A DNA stretch of 64,000 nt from Rhopalosiphum padi (GCF_020882245.1 NC_083597.1:79648152-79712151), one strand, 5' to 3'. Positions 1 to 13,350 are shown, numbered from the stretch's first letter. Made by a program: numbers and translations. Notes: generated from the sequence alone by a model not told the origin.

Positions 1-880
1 GATATATTATATATATATTATAGTCTTATACAAAACTCAAAGAAGCTAAATTATAATTTTATGTAGGTATATCTATTTCAAAACATTTCGGCATGTGCTA
101 ATTCACTTTTACCTACCTTCAATATATATATTATTAATATTATTTGAAACCATAATAAATTTCATTTTTTTTAAGTTTATTTTGTTTACATATTTCCGTG
201 GTATACGATTATGAAGTATACAGTGATGATACCGTTTTGTTTTTAATTAAGTTTTTGATTAAATTATGAGCCGACTTGTCGCAATATTACTATTACCAAT
301 AAAATATTTATTAAAAGAAAAACAGCTGTGTATTATAATGAAACTATTAAAAATTATTTTTATAAAAAAAAAATTCTTAAAATCTACTCGTACCTATCTA
401 AGAATGCAATAAGGTGCTGTAATTAGTATTTATTGCTGTATACATTTTTTTAGCAAAAGTAATTAAATAATAATATAATAATAAAAAAAAATGTTTCTTT
501 CAATCAATTGTTTTTTTCTGTTAAATCGTTACAAATAATTCGAGCACTTTCTTCTTACGGAATGAAAACGATTACAGAAAAAAAAAACGGTGATGAATAT
601 AAAAGATACATATTATATTTTTAATAGGAAACTATATACTAATGATGGACATTATTGCGTTTATACATACTTAACACACAACAAAACTTAATATGGATGA
701 TGGTATGTGTATAATAAAAAAAACATTTTTCATATCACACAGTAATATGTATATGTATATAAATTGTGTTAATATTCTTTCTAGGCTGTTATATTATGTG
801 TAATTACAGTTCTAATTAAAGAATCGCTTCTCATCGTCGTCCGAAATTTATTATAATATGTACATTGTGGAATGGGTTGT
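1..880. other. AT-rich non-coding stretch
   Basis: Very AT-rich sequence with poly-A/T runs and dispersed TATAATA words. No open frame with protein-like composition and no RNA-gene signal was found. It reads as intergenic or intronic background. Confidence 0.7.
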
Positions 881-1107
881 TGATCCAGCGCGCGTGGAGG
901 TGATGATGCGGTCGCATTTCGTCCTCAGGTTTTGTCGGCACGTTTCAAAGAGACAAAAGTAATAGCAATGGACGTCATTTATCGAAATTATTTCGTCTCC
1001 GGTGTAAGATTTATATTTTTTCTTTATCACGCGTACGTTTAGTCAGCAGTTAGAGCCGAGTTACTCATACGAGGTTTGGCACACATATATTAATATAATA
1101 GTCATAG

Positions 1108-1144
<37 letters not shown>

Positions 1145-1154
1145 TAATAATAAC
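1108..1154. repeat. (TAA)n microsatellite
   Basis: About ten tandem TAA units, a short A-run, then further TAA units. A perfect trinucleotide repeat of this length is likely length-polymorphic. Confidence 0.95.
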
Positions 1155-1237
1155 ACTCAGTAGGCATAAACATCATCAACAATCCGTGGGGTTATGCGCG
1201 TGCATCTGTTATGTACGATATATTATATTTGGTGGTC

Positions 1238-1300
1238 GGGGGGGAAGGGGAGGAGGAGATAGAGTGAAAGAGCGAGTGAGAGGGAGAAGAGAAAAAAGTG
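1238..1300 (+). repeat. Polypurine tract with G-runs
   Basis: Nearly pure purine on the + strand: a run of seven G, AA, four G, then AGGAGGAGA and GAGA-type units with only a few interruptions. It could form triplex DNA or bind GAGA-type factors. The composition is seen directly; any function is inferred. Confidence 0.7.
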
Positions 1301-2504
1301 ACCTTGAAAATCAGCTGCTTTTAAAGTGGCGTTCGATCGTAAAAAGTCGTAAAACGACTGATGGAAAAAAAGTCGTTCGTATAAGACGCCGCACAGCCGT
1401 TCTACGCGCGTTATACGTATTATTGCTATTCACGTTCATATAATAATATCCTCGTAGAGTCGTAGCCTGCAGTTGCCGTTTATGATTCCGATACTATACA
1501 TTATTATAGTGTTTACCATCCACCGCCGTTGTCACCGCGTCCTTTAAAAATATAAAATACGAAAAATGTTTATACACACATTCTGAATATTATATAGAAC
1601 ACATAATATTGCTATAACATAAAGTCACGGGGACAGAACGGTCGTGAGCGGCGTACCTATACAGTCGAGTCGTATGCGGCGTACAGCCAGCGCGGAAAAT
1701 CCCATGTATGTAAATCGTATAGGCGTTTACGGTGTAAACATAAAAAGTTATACTCCTCGGGGGTGTATAGATTTACAATAATAATCGTTTTTAACTTCTC
1801 CCCGACGGTATACGGCCACCGAGTTATATAATAATATTAAATCCCCGACGAGGGGAAGGCATACGATATTATTGTGTATAGGTACGCGAGAGTTTACACC
1901 TCGTATACGTATATTTATGACTCTTTAGTGTTTTGGTTTTATTTCATTTCGGTTTTTTTTTTCAACGTCGCACGACTTGTCGTCGTCTGCCGCCGATGCC
2001 GATGGCATATTTATTTCGCTTTGTTGTCGTTTCGATGTTCACTATTTATAATAATATTATCGTCGTCTATAAACGGTCGCAAGTATAACATTATTATAAG
2101 TACCGCGAACCACATGACATTAAAATATTATAGAAATTCATCGGGTTCATTTGTGCGTTTTCGGTGTCTGTGGCACACATCGAACGGCACCGCGCGTGTA
2201 CACATATCCCTTTAGACAATATCGTTTATTATCATCAACGGCCGCCAGATACGCGATTTACATAGATTGCCAGCGAATAACAATAATAATAATTCCTTTT
2301 TGTCTTTCCTCCGTATCCCTTCGATTGGCTCCGCGCTCACATTCGATTTGCATATGAAACAAAAGGACTCCACCGACCGGCCGTTTATCATCGTGCGCGC
2401 CGCGCCGTTACAATAAATATATCGGGATAGGGATCGTGAATTAATATTTCCGATTGTTTTTTATTCGTTTCATCTTATGTATATAATAATAATAATATGT
2501 ATTA

Positions 2505-2640
2505 TGCGTGTCCATTATCTCGATAACGGTGATGGCGCCCGAGTTCTCACGGCTAAGTGCTACGGCCGTAGATTGGTTTCCGATGGGGTAGTTTCCGGTG
2601 CTTCTTTTGCTGCGGGCCTCGAGGCAAAACCCGAAATGTC
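2505..2640. other. Isolated GC-rich segment with a 12-bp palindrome
   Basis: A roughly 130-bp block of about 50% GC lies between AT-rich repeats. It contains the perfect palindrome CTACGGCCGTAG at 2560-2571 and is open in frames on both strands (+ strand ATG at 2504; - strand 2671-2441). The + frame then runs into (TA)n sequence and gives low-complexity residues, so a protein is doubtful. A conserved non-coding element or a fragment of a mobile element fits as well. Confidence 0.4.
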
Positions 2641-2740
2641 GTTGTATATTATTATCTATAGTATTATACATATAATATACCTATATATATATATATCGTA
2701 TAGAACGAATTGCACGCAACTTATATCTAGGATATGATAT

Positions 2741-5700
2741 TATATCGGTCGAGTCAAACGTATGCAAATTAATTTCATAATATTTTGTATACATAATATA
2801 AAATGTATTTACAACAATATAATATTATGTGGAAGCTGTAACTCAACAGCCAGTTGATGAACGATATAATTAAAGTTTAATTTTATAATAATATTATCAT
2901 ACAATTTGTTTTACCGAATTGCTTTTTTTTTCAACATCAAACACTTATTAATTTTTATTATTATTTATTTAACCATATATTATACTTATTATTTGAAAAA
3001 TACTTTTTTTTAAATCTACAATTATTAAAAAAAAAAAAAGAGTTTAATTTACAACACTATTTATTTGTTCTACCATTATATAATTTATATATTTTTTAAT
3101 AAAAATAAGATTAAAATTAATTAATAGATAATAATATACACAGATTACACTGTTATAATATACAACAACAACAGATGACAAAATAAGGGTCAATAATATT
3201 ATATAAAAAAAAATACAATATATTATCATAAGCTATAGAAGTAATAATATTATTTCTTAGTATTTTACAAATAATAAAATATTAAAACGTATCTTATAGA
3301 TCTGATCATTATTATATAATCATTATTGATTTGACATTTTCCCCTGAAAATAAAATTGAAGAAAAAAATTTTTTTTTATCATAATTAAGCGATGCTTAAT
3401 TTACATAAGTATTTTAAATTATTTAAATATATAGTATACAACATAGCCATATAGGTATTAGGCATACCTATAGTAGGTGGGTGGTAGGGTACAATGAAAA
3501 CTCTGAATAGACTATCAAACACTGTAATATATTGATATTATTGTTGTAAAGTTCACGGGTAAATAATATAATAATATACGTCTTACCTATGTGTTGCAAT
3601 ATTTCATGATAAGACTACTTATTATAAAATGTCGTAACCGAATAAATAGTATAAGTACGTATAATGATAACTGTAGACTGTATAGTCGATGAATACGATG
3701 GAAATAATAATATACAGTATAGTACGACTAATAATATTTGATCGTTATATTTTACCATGTAATGTGTGATTAGAGTCAAATGAACCGAAAATTAACAGTT
3801 ACATGGAAATCCTTTCGATGAGTATGCTGTTTTACCTATTGTGCCTTAATGCGAATCACAGCTGACTTTCGAAATAACTATACTGTCGAGCTATTAAATA
3901 AATGAACAATTATCAACTTATTATCAAGTTTGGAGGGCGAAACACGTTGTATTTTGAAACGGTGGGATTTAATGGCCACATGGTTGCCATTTGCCTACAC
4001 ATTTCCGAATAGAGTAAAACATTTTCCAGACTTGTCATCAAAGTTCAAGTCATATACACCAACAAACACAAAGATATAATCATTCCAACTGTTCAACTGG
4101 CAGCCAAAAACCATATAGTAATGTAATAATTTAAACTATAACTGTCAGGTTTTAGAATTCAAATTTAAATTATTCTGTGTGAGCCCAAGTATTGTTATAA
4201 TATAAAAAAAACTCGATAACATATATTACCTATATTAAAAAATATATATATAAATTGAAACAAATGACAAAATTATAATGCATATTGCTGTTTATCAATT
4301 TAAATGTTTGAATGCAAAACTTTAATGTAAATTTCAATAACAAAGAATTATTTTAAGTCAAGATATAAGACATAAATGTCGTATCTTTAATAAAATCTAA
4401 TACAATTTAATCGTTATACAGGAAACCAATTCATTAATTATTAAATTTAATAGGTACAATTTAGAATTTTACTTGATTAATTAAATACTAATAACAACAT
4501 TATTCTGTACTATTATTTCAGTGCTGAGCCCTAGATAACTACTTCTATTAGTTATTTTGTTCTGATTTGATACTTTAATAATATACAGAAGTCAAAAATG
4601 CACAAAAGTATACATTAATCACAGAAATAAGTATAAATATATTTTCTTAATTTCATTTCATATACTAATAAACAAGCCTTATATGCCAATAAAATGTAAA
4701 TGTACATACATAGAGGCATAAATACATACAATATAGTGAATATACCAACGATATGATGACTTATGTTGATGGGCATACTATATATTTTTTACGTATGTTC
4801 AAATATTGATTTGTGTTATAACTAAAATAATAATTAATTTGCATATGTTATGAAATTACTATTTGTTTGAATAAAAATGAGCATTTTGAATTTACAATTA
4901 ATTAATTAGAATGAGGAAACTAGTTTATAATAATCATTATGTAATATCAAACAAAAATTGTAAAAACACACCATCATTATAATGATTGGTTTATTCAGAA
5001 AAACATTGTTTGCTTTGATTTTTTTCTTCGTAGTAATTGATTAAAAATACAATCATTTTCAGTCGAATGAACTGTAAATTACAGTAAAGTTACTATTATA
5101 GTTATCACTTGCACAACAATAACATTTGTTAATTGTCTTTATTTCACAAATGATAAAATTTCATACTATATAAACATTTTCATTAATTTAATTATTATAT
5201 TTTAGTTAGTTCCTACTAAAAATAAAAATATGTAATTATCAAATAGTATACTTTTTATTTTTAACAGTCCCCCTGTACAATTCAAATATCAGTATTATTA
5301 TTGTTGGATATTGTGAATAAACATATAAAGATAATATTTTTCAAAAACTTACTATTAAAATGATATGTGTATCATTGAATTCAAATTTAACACATTACAG
5401 TGGCTCACTAGATATACTTACTAGTACCAATTTTCTCACTTATCTATTTAATTTTAAATTTCACAGTTTTTATATGTCTAGGTACATAAAATTAATAATA
5501 GTGTTGTAAACTTATTGTTATAATTGCGTTAGTATTATTAAGTATATATAGTTAAATTTAATTTGAATGTGTTTTATTTATACGTTAATAATTGTTTATG
5601 TAGTTTAAATAAAATTGTTGGTCTGTTTTTAATATTTATTTGACTTTTATATGGTAATTTTGTATTAAGATTTACTACAGTATGTACTCTACATATAAGA

Positions 5701-6900
5701 GTATAATAATAAATAACAATGGTTCAGACAATAATCTTAACCGGAATAACGGATATAGGAGTGAATTTAAAAATATATTTTTTATATATCACTTTTGTAA
5801 TCGAGGTGTTATTTAATGATAAAAAAAAAATTTTTATAACAAGAATACAGCAGGTGACAATGATTTATTCAATAATATTGTTATTTATTTTTATAAACTA
5901 CTGCGTTGTATGCAGTAAATTGTACGCTGTGCTTATATTATTGCCTATTGGCGAAAAATTAACATAACATACTTTTAAAGTAAATTACTACTTTCTTATA
6001 TATAATTATGCAAATATTTTGTAACCTTAATAAATTACTTAAATAAATACTAATATAATTCATGCAGCTGAATTTAATTAGGTGTACCTACCTACTTTTT
6101 TTTTGTTAATGCAATTACCGCACAATGATATATATAATATTAAAAGCATCAACAGCAGAACTTCAATGGGAATAAGATCGGTAAAATGGCTAATACTTTA
6201 TAGCTTATACTATCGATATTGTACAAAGTTTTCAGACCATTTTTTTTTTTAAATCATTACATTTGTAGAATAAAAACGGTAAAGTAATTTTCAAATCCCA
6301 TACAATATTTTTATATTTTTATATTATGTACTATGTTAGTAGTTAATCGTTTTTTTTCTTCAAATTATATTTTTAACATACCAATTTTATTTAAAAAACT
6401 AATATTCCCGTAATATTGTCTACGGTTTTACAAAATAGATAGAGTTTATTCAATTCCGGCATCGCGCATTATATGCATACCGTGCATTTCGCTTTCAGTT
6501 TACTGATCATAATTTGTGGATTAGCGTAATCAAGTATCAAACCATTCAACCCACTTCAACAATAGTAATGTTAGCATAATGATGCTTTTATCTCTTATTT
6601 TATAAATACTGCAGTGTTTACTGCATCTGCTAATATCTGTTATATTTTAATGTCACACTTATCTATTTTTTTTTTAAATATATTTTCACATGATTTAGTT
6701 GTGGTCACAGGATTTAGTAGTGGTCCTTATCTTATCAGTCAGTGCAAGTTCTGGATATTTGGTTTCTTTACAAATAAAAACATACACACACACGCGCCAT
6801 ACTGCAGTGTCGAAAAAACAATCAACATGTTCGATAATATGATGCTAAACACATGCGACTACGACGTGACCATCAGTTGAATATATTATTTCTTCATCTG
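2741..6900. other. AT-rich desert
   Basis: About 4 kb of AT-rich sequence. Open frames are short and made of I/Y/N/F/K-rich residues, as expected from composition. The 3915-4120 segment is less repetitive and more balanced than its surroundings and could be conserved non-coding DNA. No gene or RNA was identified. Confidence 0.6.
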
Positions 6901-7198
6901 CCCTCCCCGAAGTATAGTAATTATTACCGAATCCCACAGTGTATATACGATATTAAGTAATATCTCCAGCAGTAGTCGTTATACAGCCGCAGCGCATGTA
7001 TAATACGCATTATTGTATCGTACAATGCCGTCACTGTTATCGGTGATGGTGATATAGCCACGGCCTTTGCTCTATACTACAACACAGGCCGCAGTCTCCT
7101 CATGAATTGCCGCTGTACCTACGAATATATATTATAATATATGATATATTATTATTATCGTAAATTATTTACCTATACGTATATATAACACTTTTGTT

Positions 7199-7534
7199 TT
7201 AATATGCAAAAAGGCACGGAAGACCGTATATCCGTCTCGATGATGTACGACCGTTCATTTCCGGCGCTGACGGCATAAGAAAATACCTTTTGGATCGATA
7301 CATCTCCGCCTCCGACCCGGACCGCGAGATCGACTCATAATAAATCGCGTTCGGGTCATACACACACTGACTGGCACACGCATAGACGTTATAGACGTCG
7401 TCGTCATTCGTGCCTGCAGTCGGTGGCGGCATCTCGGCGGTGGTTATTAGTCGTAATGGCCAGTCATGTGTGAAGTCGATCATTACATTGGCGCCGCCGA
7501 TGCCTGGTTTCTCGTGTTTGGTCGGTTTTTTCAT
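7199..7534 (-). CDS. Candidate orphan ORF, 111 aa, unrecognised
   Basis: An ATG-initiated frame on the minus strand (ATG at 7534-7532, stop TAA at 7201-7199) encodes 111 residues. The composition is unusually even for this window: it begins MKKPTKHEKPGIGG, has a central acidic NDDD, and continues with Ser/Arg/Tyr-rich sequence ending in LPCLFAY. There is no signal peptide, membrane segment, known domain or low-complexity run. The frame stays open upstream to about 7570 through an (AT)n tract without another ATG, so the 7534 start is the only plausible methionine. The stop overlaps ATTAAA, a variant polyadenylation signal. No promoter or splice sites were found. CpG-rich sequence yields long frames by chance, so this is only a candidate lineage-specific gene. 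Confidence 0.22.
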   Translation of the reverse strand: MKKPTKHEKPGIGGANVMIDFTHDWPLRLITTAEMPPPTAGTNDDDVYNVYACASQCVYDPNAIYYESISRSGSEAEMYRSKRYFLMPSAPEMNGRTSSRRIYGLPCLFAY

Positions 7535-7903
7535 ATATATATATACATTTTTATTTTTTACTCCATTCACGACGTCACTGCGCTACGCGTGTGCGCGCAC
7601 ACATCGCATCTGTCCTTTAGGAGACGAGCAGCAGAGTGGTGGGATGATGTGAAATGGAAAAAAAAATAACCGTTCGTCAAAGACAATCGAACCGCCGCGG
7701 CGCGACTATCTTCGCTTGCTCTATGATTACAGGGCCAAACCGCACACGAATTAAGTCGGACGCGTATTATATTATTGTATACATATAGCTGATGCAGCTA
7801 CCGGTCTTTGGTACTCGCGCGCGCCTAGCATCTCCGGACCCGACATCCGGTTCGGCTATTGCGTGTGTGGTGAGGCGTCTCGTGAATATTGTCTCCTTAT
7901 ATT

Positions 7904-7911
<8 letters not shown>

Positions 7912-7933
<22 letters not shown>
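7912..7933. repeat. (TATG)n microsatellite
   Basis: Five consecutive TATG/ATGT units following a short TA stretch. Confidence 0.9.
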
Positions 7934-7934
<1 letters not shown>

Positions 7935-8468
7935 TAGGTATTTTCCTACTCACATTTTATTTTGTTTTTGGAGTTCATATTTTGTCTGTGCGCATTCACA
8001 CGATTGTTATTTCTTCCACTCGACCGCGGACTAGTATGTGTGTGTGTGTATAGAACCCCCGCCAAATAATAGTGCTACCGTTTCAACGGACGGTTACATA
8101 ATTATTATTCTTACCGACCACCCTCCGTTATGAGATTTCAATAAAAATAATTTTTACCGATTTCGGTTCCGTAAATATCGTCTGCAGTGATAGGTAATTT
8201 ATGCGAATACTATCCTTGTAATTTTCTAATTTACACCGTATTATTCATAAGCTGATATCGATTTGTAATACGAAAGACCTGTCGTAAACAATAGAATTCG
8301 TTGAAATACTCATTGTTGCAGACTCGATTACACCTCATGGTTTTTCTATCTTGAATATAATTATCGCATACATATTATATTGCACAAGACTTTTCCACCC
8401 CATGTATCTCACATGTCTCGTGCATAAATAATTATATAATCGAATTATATATTATATCATGTTGTTTC

Positions 8469-8487
8469 ATATATATATATATATATA
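8469..8487. repeat. (AT)n microsatellite
   Basis: Uninterrupted AT dinucleotides; a second similar tract lies at 8767-8783. Confidence 0.9.
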
Positions 8488-9560
8488 CATATAAACGTTT
8501 TGATTATCACACTTTTTGTATTTGCTTCTGTAAAAAACGGTCGATGATATAATGGTATAAGAGAATATATCGTAAATCCACGACGACTGCACTGCAATAC
8601 GTCATATATATGTATATATTTATATTACGGTGGTACAATAGTTACATATATACGTACATTATAATAATACGATGTCCCACGCAATCGAGCTATATTTAAA
8701 GGAATTACAAGGCACACATAAATATTCATCATATCTGCGTCTGAATAGGTTATAGGTGTACATATAATATATATATATATATAATAATATATTTAAGTAT
8801 ATAACAGTGACGCATATTTCAATGTGTACACGATTTTTCGCTTAACCATAATAACTTCTAATTAAATCCATTTGTAATGTGCGCGTCAACACTCTCGTCG
8901 CAAACAGGAATAACGGTAATTATCATTATAATCAGACTCGGTGTGCAAACACATACACAAATAACAAATACACGCGCACACACGCGTATATATTTATATA
9001 TATATATAGGTATATACATACGCACAACATAACGAACATCAACGCGAATCCCGCAACACATCGCACCTACTTAAATAATATAGTTCCATCGCCGTTTGTC
9101 GTCGTATCTTCCCCTATACATTATAATATGTATATATGATATCGCAGACATGTATTTTATTTCGCATATTTACTCGAACTCCGCATAGGCACTCGTGTTC
9201 TAAATTCTTATATTTGTTCCTGCCCTGCGTATGGCGTTCTGAATTGCTCGCGTGGAGACGGTGTAGTATTATTATATAGGTATATGCAACCAAACGCGTC
9301 CCCCGTGGACAAATATTGTTGTACCTACATGGTTATATGTGGTATACTTGCACCACCGTATCGTAAATAATTTAACATTATTTGATACGATACATAATGA
9401 TGTTTAAAATTCGTCTTCGTATTTGTAGGTGTACGCGACGTCACGTGTAATAACGATAATGATAATTAGGTATATACGTATATTGTCAGTAGCGGGTACG
9501 TGTCGGATCTCGTTATTTGTACGCCATCGATTATGATGTTAAATGTGCTCGTTCGAACCG

Positions 9561-9592
9561 CTCTCTATCAATGTCTCTCTATCTCTCTCTCG
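9561..9592. repeat. CT-rich (GAGA-type on the minus strand) tract
   Basis: CTCTCT runs separated by ATCAATG and AT. On the minus strand this gives AGAGAG clusters, the core of GAGA-factor sites in insects. The repeat is visible; a regulatory role is inferred. Confidence 0.6.
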
Positions 9593-10210
9593 TATCATCC
9601 ATGCGGTCAGATCTTTAAAGAACTAATCGTAATCCGATGTCACGACATAACGATGATATAACAGTACACGACATTATACCTACTCGACGATCTCGTTAAA
9701 AAGTCACTCAACCTATACAGATATATAATGTCTGTCCGCCCGGCGAATACTGGTCGTTACGATACACACACGCACAGAAATATATCTTTACATAGAATAT
9801 TAATCGAAAACATATTATTATACATCGTCAAATAATATTAACAACAATAATACACGCGTTATAACTTATAATATAATACATAATACCATAATAGTAGTCG
9901 GTAGTATAATGCACACGAAACTGATAACGTATTTATAATAGTACAATATTATAATATATGTAGTCGACACGGATTTTTTTTTTATTTCAGTATCGAGAAA
10001 CGAACAGATGGCCGTTCAGTATATTAGCATAATCGTACGACCGGTGAAATTGGAATATTTCGTTTCGATATTTTTTTTCAACTCCTTTACGTCTCCTTAC
10101 GTTTTTTTTTTCTCTCCATTGTATTAGACGCGTCTTTTCTTCTCCTCTCCGTGTGCAGTGCGTGCACGGCAATGTCGCCGGAGAATTATCACACGATTGC
10201 GAGCGAGCGG

Positions 10211-10222
10211 GCGCGCGCGCGC
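10211..10222. repeat. (GC)6 alternating purine-pyrimidine tract
   Basis: Six perfect GC dinucleotides preceded by GAGCGAGCGG in an AT-rich genome. This is a classical Z-DNA-forming sequence. Confidence 0.85.
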
Positions 10223-10772
10223 AAGACCAGTGGCTTTCGATAACGTTAAATCCGAACGAATATAACCCTCTCATCTGCAATCCGATCATTTATTATGGGA
10301 TTTAAAAAGCGACAAGTCACGCGCATTGAATATTTCATATAATTAGTATATATACGCTGCGACGATATTATAATACCGAAAATCCTTTGATATATGCCAG
10401 CCGATATAATATCGGAACGATTTTTTTTTTTATTTCTTATTATTTTTTTTTCCTCGTCTTCTTATTTTTTATACACTCACACACGCGCAATCGCGTTTAT
10501 ATTATATTTATATATGCGTATAGTTACCGATTTGATTCATTTCGATGAATGTCGCCTTTAAAGACTGCTACAGCGCGACAACGCTATTTGAATAAGCCGC
10601 AGCGCGACATTCTTTCAGGTGTCGGTAAACTGGTTCGTCGATAGCACCCTCTCGCTGGTCCATATTTATATATAACCCTCGCTGTTCGTCCATGTGTATG
10701 TGAGTATGCATAATAGATTTCCGAAATGTGACTGTAATCATTGATTATACTATATTGTGCTGATAATTTTTT

Positions 10773-10794
10773 TTATTATTATTATTATTATTAT
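10773..10794. repeat. (TTA)n microsatellite
   Basis: Seven TTA units after an eight-base T-run. Confidence 0.9.
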
Positions 10795-10999
10795 ATTATA
10801 GGAATGTATTATGCTGTTGTATCCACACGAACAGAACATATGTGAGCAATACAACTGAATAGGAATTTTGCGTGTTTATATAGCTATGAGATAAACCAAA
10901 AAATAACCTCGTATACGGTTGTGGTATCAACGGTATATAAATTGATTGTGTAAGGCAAACATACCTAATAAACCTATAAGTATTGAGTAGGTACATATC

Positions 11000-13060
11000 G
11001 GAACAGAAACCACAAAAAAAAAATAATAATAATAAAACCACCAACCTTTGAAAACGTCTATTAAAATTCAAATTATGGTTTCCTTAAATGAAAATTATAT
11101 ACGATTATAACCGCATTGAGATATTCAGATATTATACTTTTTATATTACCAAAATATATCTATAAATAAATAATAACTGCGTGCAATTAATTATTAATTG
11201 GACTGAAAACTTAATAATTGAACCATATTATATACGCAACATCTGTACTGACTGTATATACCTACCTACATAAATAATATAGTTATAATATTGTTTTAAT
11301 GCTTCAATAATTAAATCTACAATGTATTTTAATTATAAATGATTTATTAGAATTATCAGGATTTATTTTTCTTATAATTTAATATAATATTAATAATACA
11401 TATTATATATTATAGAAATTGTATTGCTGTCTAGGTAATTAATTATACCTATATTTAACCTAATCATGGAATTTTTTTGTCTGCAATATAAATTTGAAAT
11501 AAATTATGACTCAATGTGAATAAATAAGTTCTAATTATCTACACAATTTCACGTCAATTTCAACAAATTATAAAACTTTTTATAAAATACTGATACTTTG
11601 GCTATTAATTTAACAATGATTCATGTCCTCATATTTTATTGAAAGTAAATCATTTTTTTTTTTTTAAGGCTTCAACTACACAGGTTTTTAGCCTATATTA
11701 GCTTAATATTAAAAATATGTATTAATATAAATTATATCTTAAAAAATAATTATTATAATGCATATAATAAATCGTTTGAATTTTGGGTTTTTACTGTTTT
11801 TAGTCATAGGCATCTTACCTAAACATAATATAATATTATGATCAACGGTGATTTTGAAGATGGCCCTCTCACCTTCACCCATTTAGTTCATAATATACGA
11901 TATGAACCTTTAATGGACTTGAACGTTCAATGAATTATTCGGGGTAACGCGAAATTTAGATGGAAAGCCCATGACCTATAAAGGTCGGTCGTACTACAAT
12001 AGGCTTAACCCGTTAATTGCCTAATGCCTTAAAGAGATCGCTGGTATGCTTTAACGTAACATAATCTTTTGGTCTCGAGTTTTTTCCGAGACATTGTAAT
12101 TTTACAAGTACCTACCGACTATATAATAGAAATATAATATAGGTAGTACATTGTTGCAGCCCGTAGGCATAAATATAATATATGCGTATAATATAATACA
12201 TTACACCATCTATTTTAACGTGGAACGTGGTCGTTAAGAAGTAACAATATTATTAACCGTGCAATTTCGGTAACATTTGGGCCAAACCGGTAAATAAAAT
12301 ATCGGCTTTACTTAAAAATGTATAATAATCGTCAACTTTCGAAAATTCGTTTAAAAAAAGTCCTAGTTGGACGAATTGTATCAACCGCATTTGTCACCCG
12401 CAACAGACCTTTATTATAGTTGATGAAGCTGGTTAGGCGAAAGGACATTTATTTGTCGAAGCAAGTAACCGATATTTATTTCAAATGTATATGTGTGTGT
12501 GTATGATACAAGAATTAATTACCATACCATTTTATTATGTTTGTATAATCCTATTAAAATAATTTTCGTTCTCTTGTTTCACTACTTTTTAATCATAATT
12601 TATAATAGATGTTTTTTTATCTGAATATCGACATCAGGTGATATTTATTTGAATAATATCTTAAGTATGGGACGATTAAAATCAAAAAACATTATGTTCA
12701 TCACACAGAATAATATAAATATAAAATGTACGCTTAACGTATAAAATATACATAGATATAAAGTTCAATATAATCGAAAGGATCAAATACAATTACCGGT
12801 GGTCCTGACCTAACACTATAATAATATGTATACAATATAATATTATACGCATATATTTGTGTCACTTCGAAAACATTATTAAATTAAACGATAAATTATT
12901 ACCCATATAATACAAGAATATATCGTTCGGTGTGTTTGGGTATACATAATACATATTCGATTATTGAGAAATCATTATTATCGAATGATGATGCGATAAT
13001 ATTATTATAAATTTTATAGTTGAGAAATAAAAATAAAAATTGTGTTTATATCTTCTATCG
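11000..13060. other. AT-rich stretch with balanced, possibly conserved segments
   Basis: Mostly AT-rich. Two segments (about 11850-12095 and 12230-12480) are non-repetitive and of balanced composition. The first ends with a hairpin, GTCTCG (12072-12077) pairing with CGAGAC (12087-12092). The second carries AAACCGGT at 12284-12291. A palindromic homeodomain-type site lies at 11184-11200. No coding frame fits either segment. Confidence 0.45.
11184..11200. promoter_or_regulatory. Palindromic paired-homeodomain-type site
   Basis: CAATTAAT and ATTAATTG form perfect 8-bp inverted arms around a single T. Two ATTA cores in inverted orientation with very short spacing match the P2/P3 dimer sites of Paired-class homeodomains. 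AT-rich context makes chance occurrence plausible. Confidence 0.3.
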
Positions 13061-13092
13061 AATTGACGTTATTTTATGTGCTCAATGACACG

Positions 13093-13104
13093 GGAACCGG
13101 TTCC
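13093..13104. promoter_or_regulatory. Perfect AACCGGTT palindrome (Grainyhead/CP2-type site)
   Basis: GGAACCGGTTCC is a perfect 12-bp palindrome containing AACCGGTT, the consensus of Grainyhead-family factors. Further AACCGGT cores lie at 13191-13197 and 12285-12291, giving three sites within about 900 bp. The sites are seen directly; binding is inferred. Confidence 0.4.
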
Positions 13105-13316
13105 GCGTTTCGGCCGCGGATCAAACGCACGCGAGATGCGGAGACTAATGTAAATCGAATATTACAAATCGTAATTTGAATTTGATTGGTAACCGGTGTT
13201 CGGTTAATTATTTCCGCTGTTCGAATGACGCACGAGCATCGTGTTCGGGTGACGGGGCGGAGGAATAAGTCGAAAGAGGAAAAAGAAAGAAAATAATATA
13301 TAATATGGGAAACGGC

Positions 13317-13350
13317 ATTTTTTTCTTTCTTTCTTTTTTTTTTTTTTTTT
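13317..13350. repeat. T/C-rich tract ending in a 17-base T-run
   Basis: TTTC units followed by an unbroken T-run. On the minus strand it would encode a lysine run inside an ATG-less open frame (13451-13074), which is probably not coding. Confidence 0.85.

Larger units (their letters stand above)
881..2460. other. CpG-rich block with simple repeats
   Basis: Base composition rises around 881 and CpG dinucleotides become frequent (CGTCGT, GCGCGC, TCGTCG), which is unlike the flanks. It contains a long (TAA)n tract and a polypurine tract. Its short open frames are interrupted or low-complexity. A TCAGCAGTT initiator-like word occurs near 1042, but no TATA box or gene follows. It may be a regulatory island; no gene was seen. 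Confidence 0.5.
6901..10990. other. CpG-rich and microsatellite-rich region
   Basis: Mixed composition with many CG dinucleotides and dense microsatellites of the (AT)n, (TATG)n, (TG)n, CT and (GC)n types. The only frame with an even amino-acid composition is the minus-strand ORF at 7534-7199. An acceptor-like T-run ending in TTTCAG is present at 9970-9990, but the sequence after it has no sustained open frame. Confidence 0.5.
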
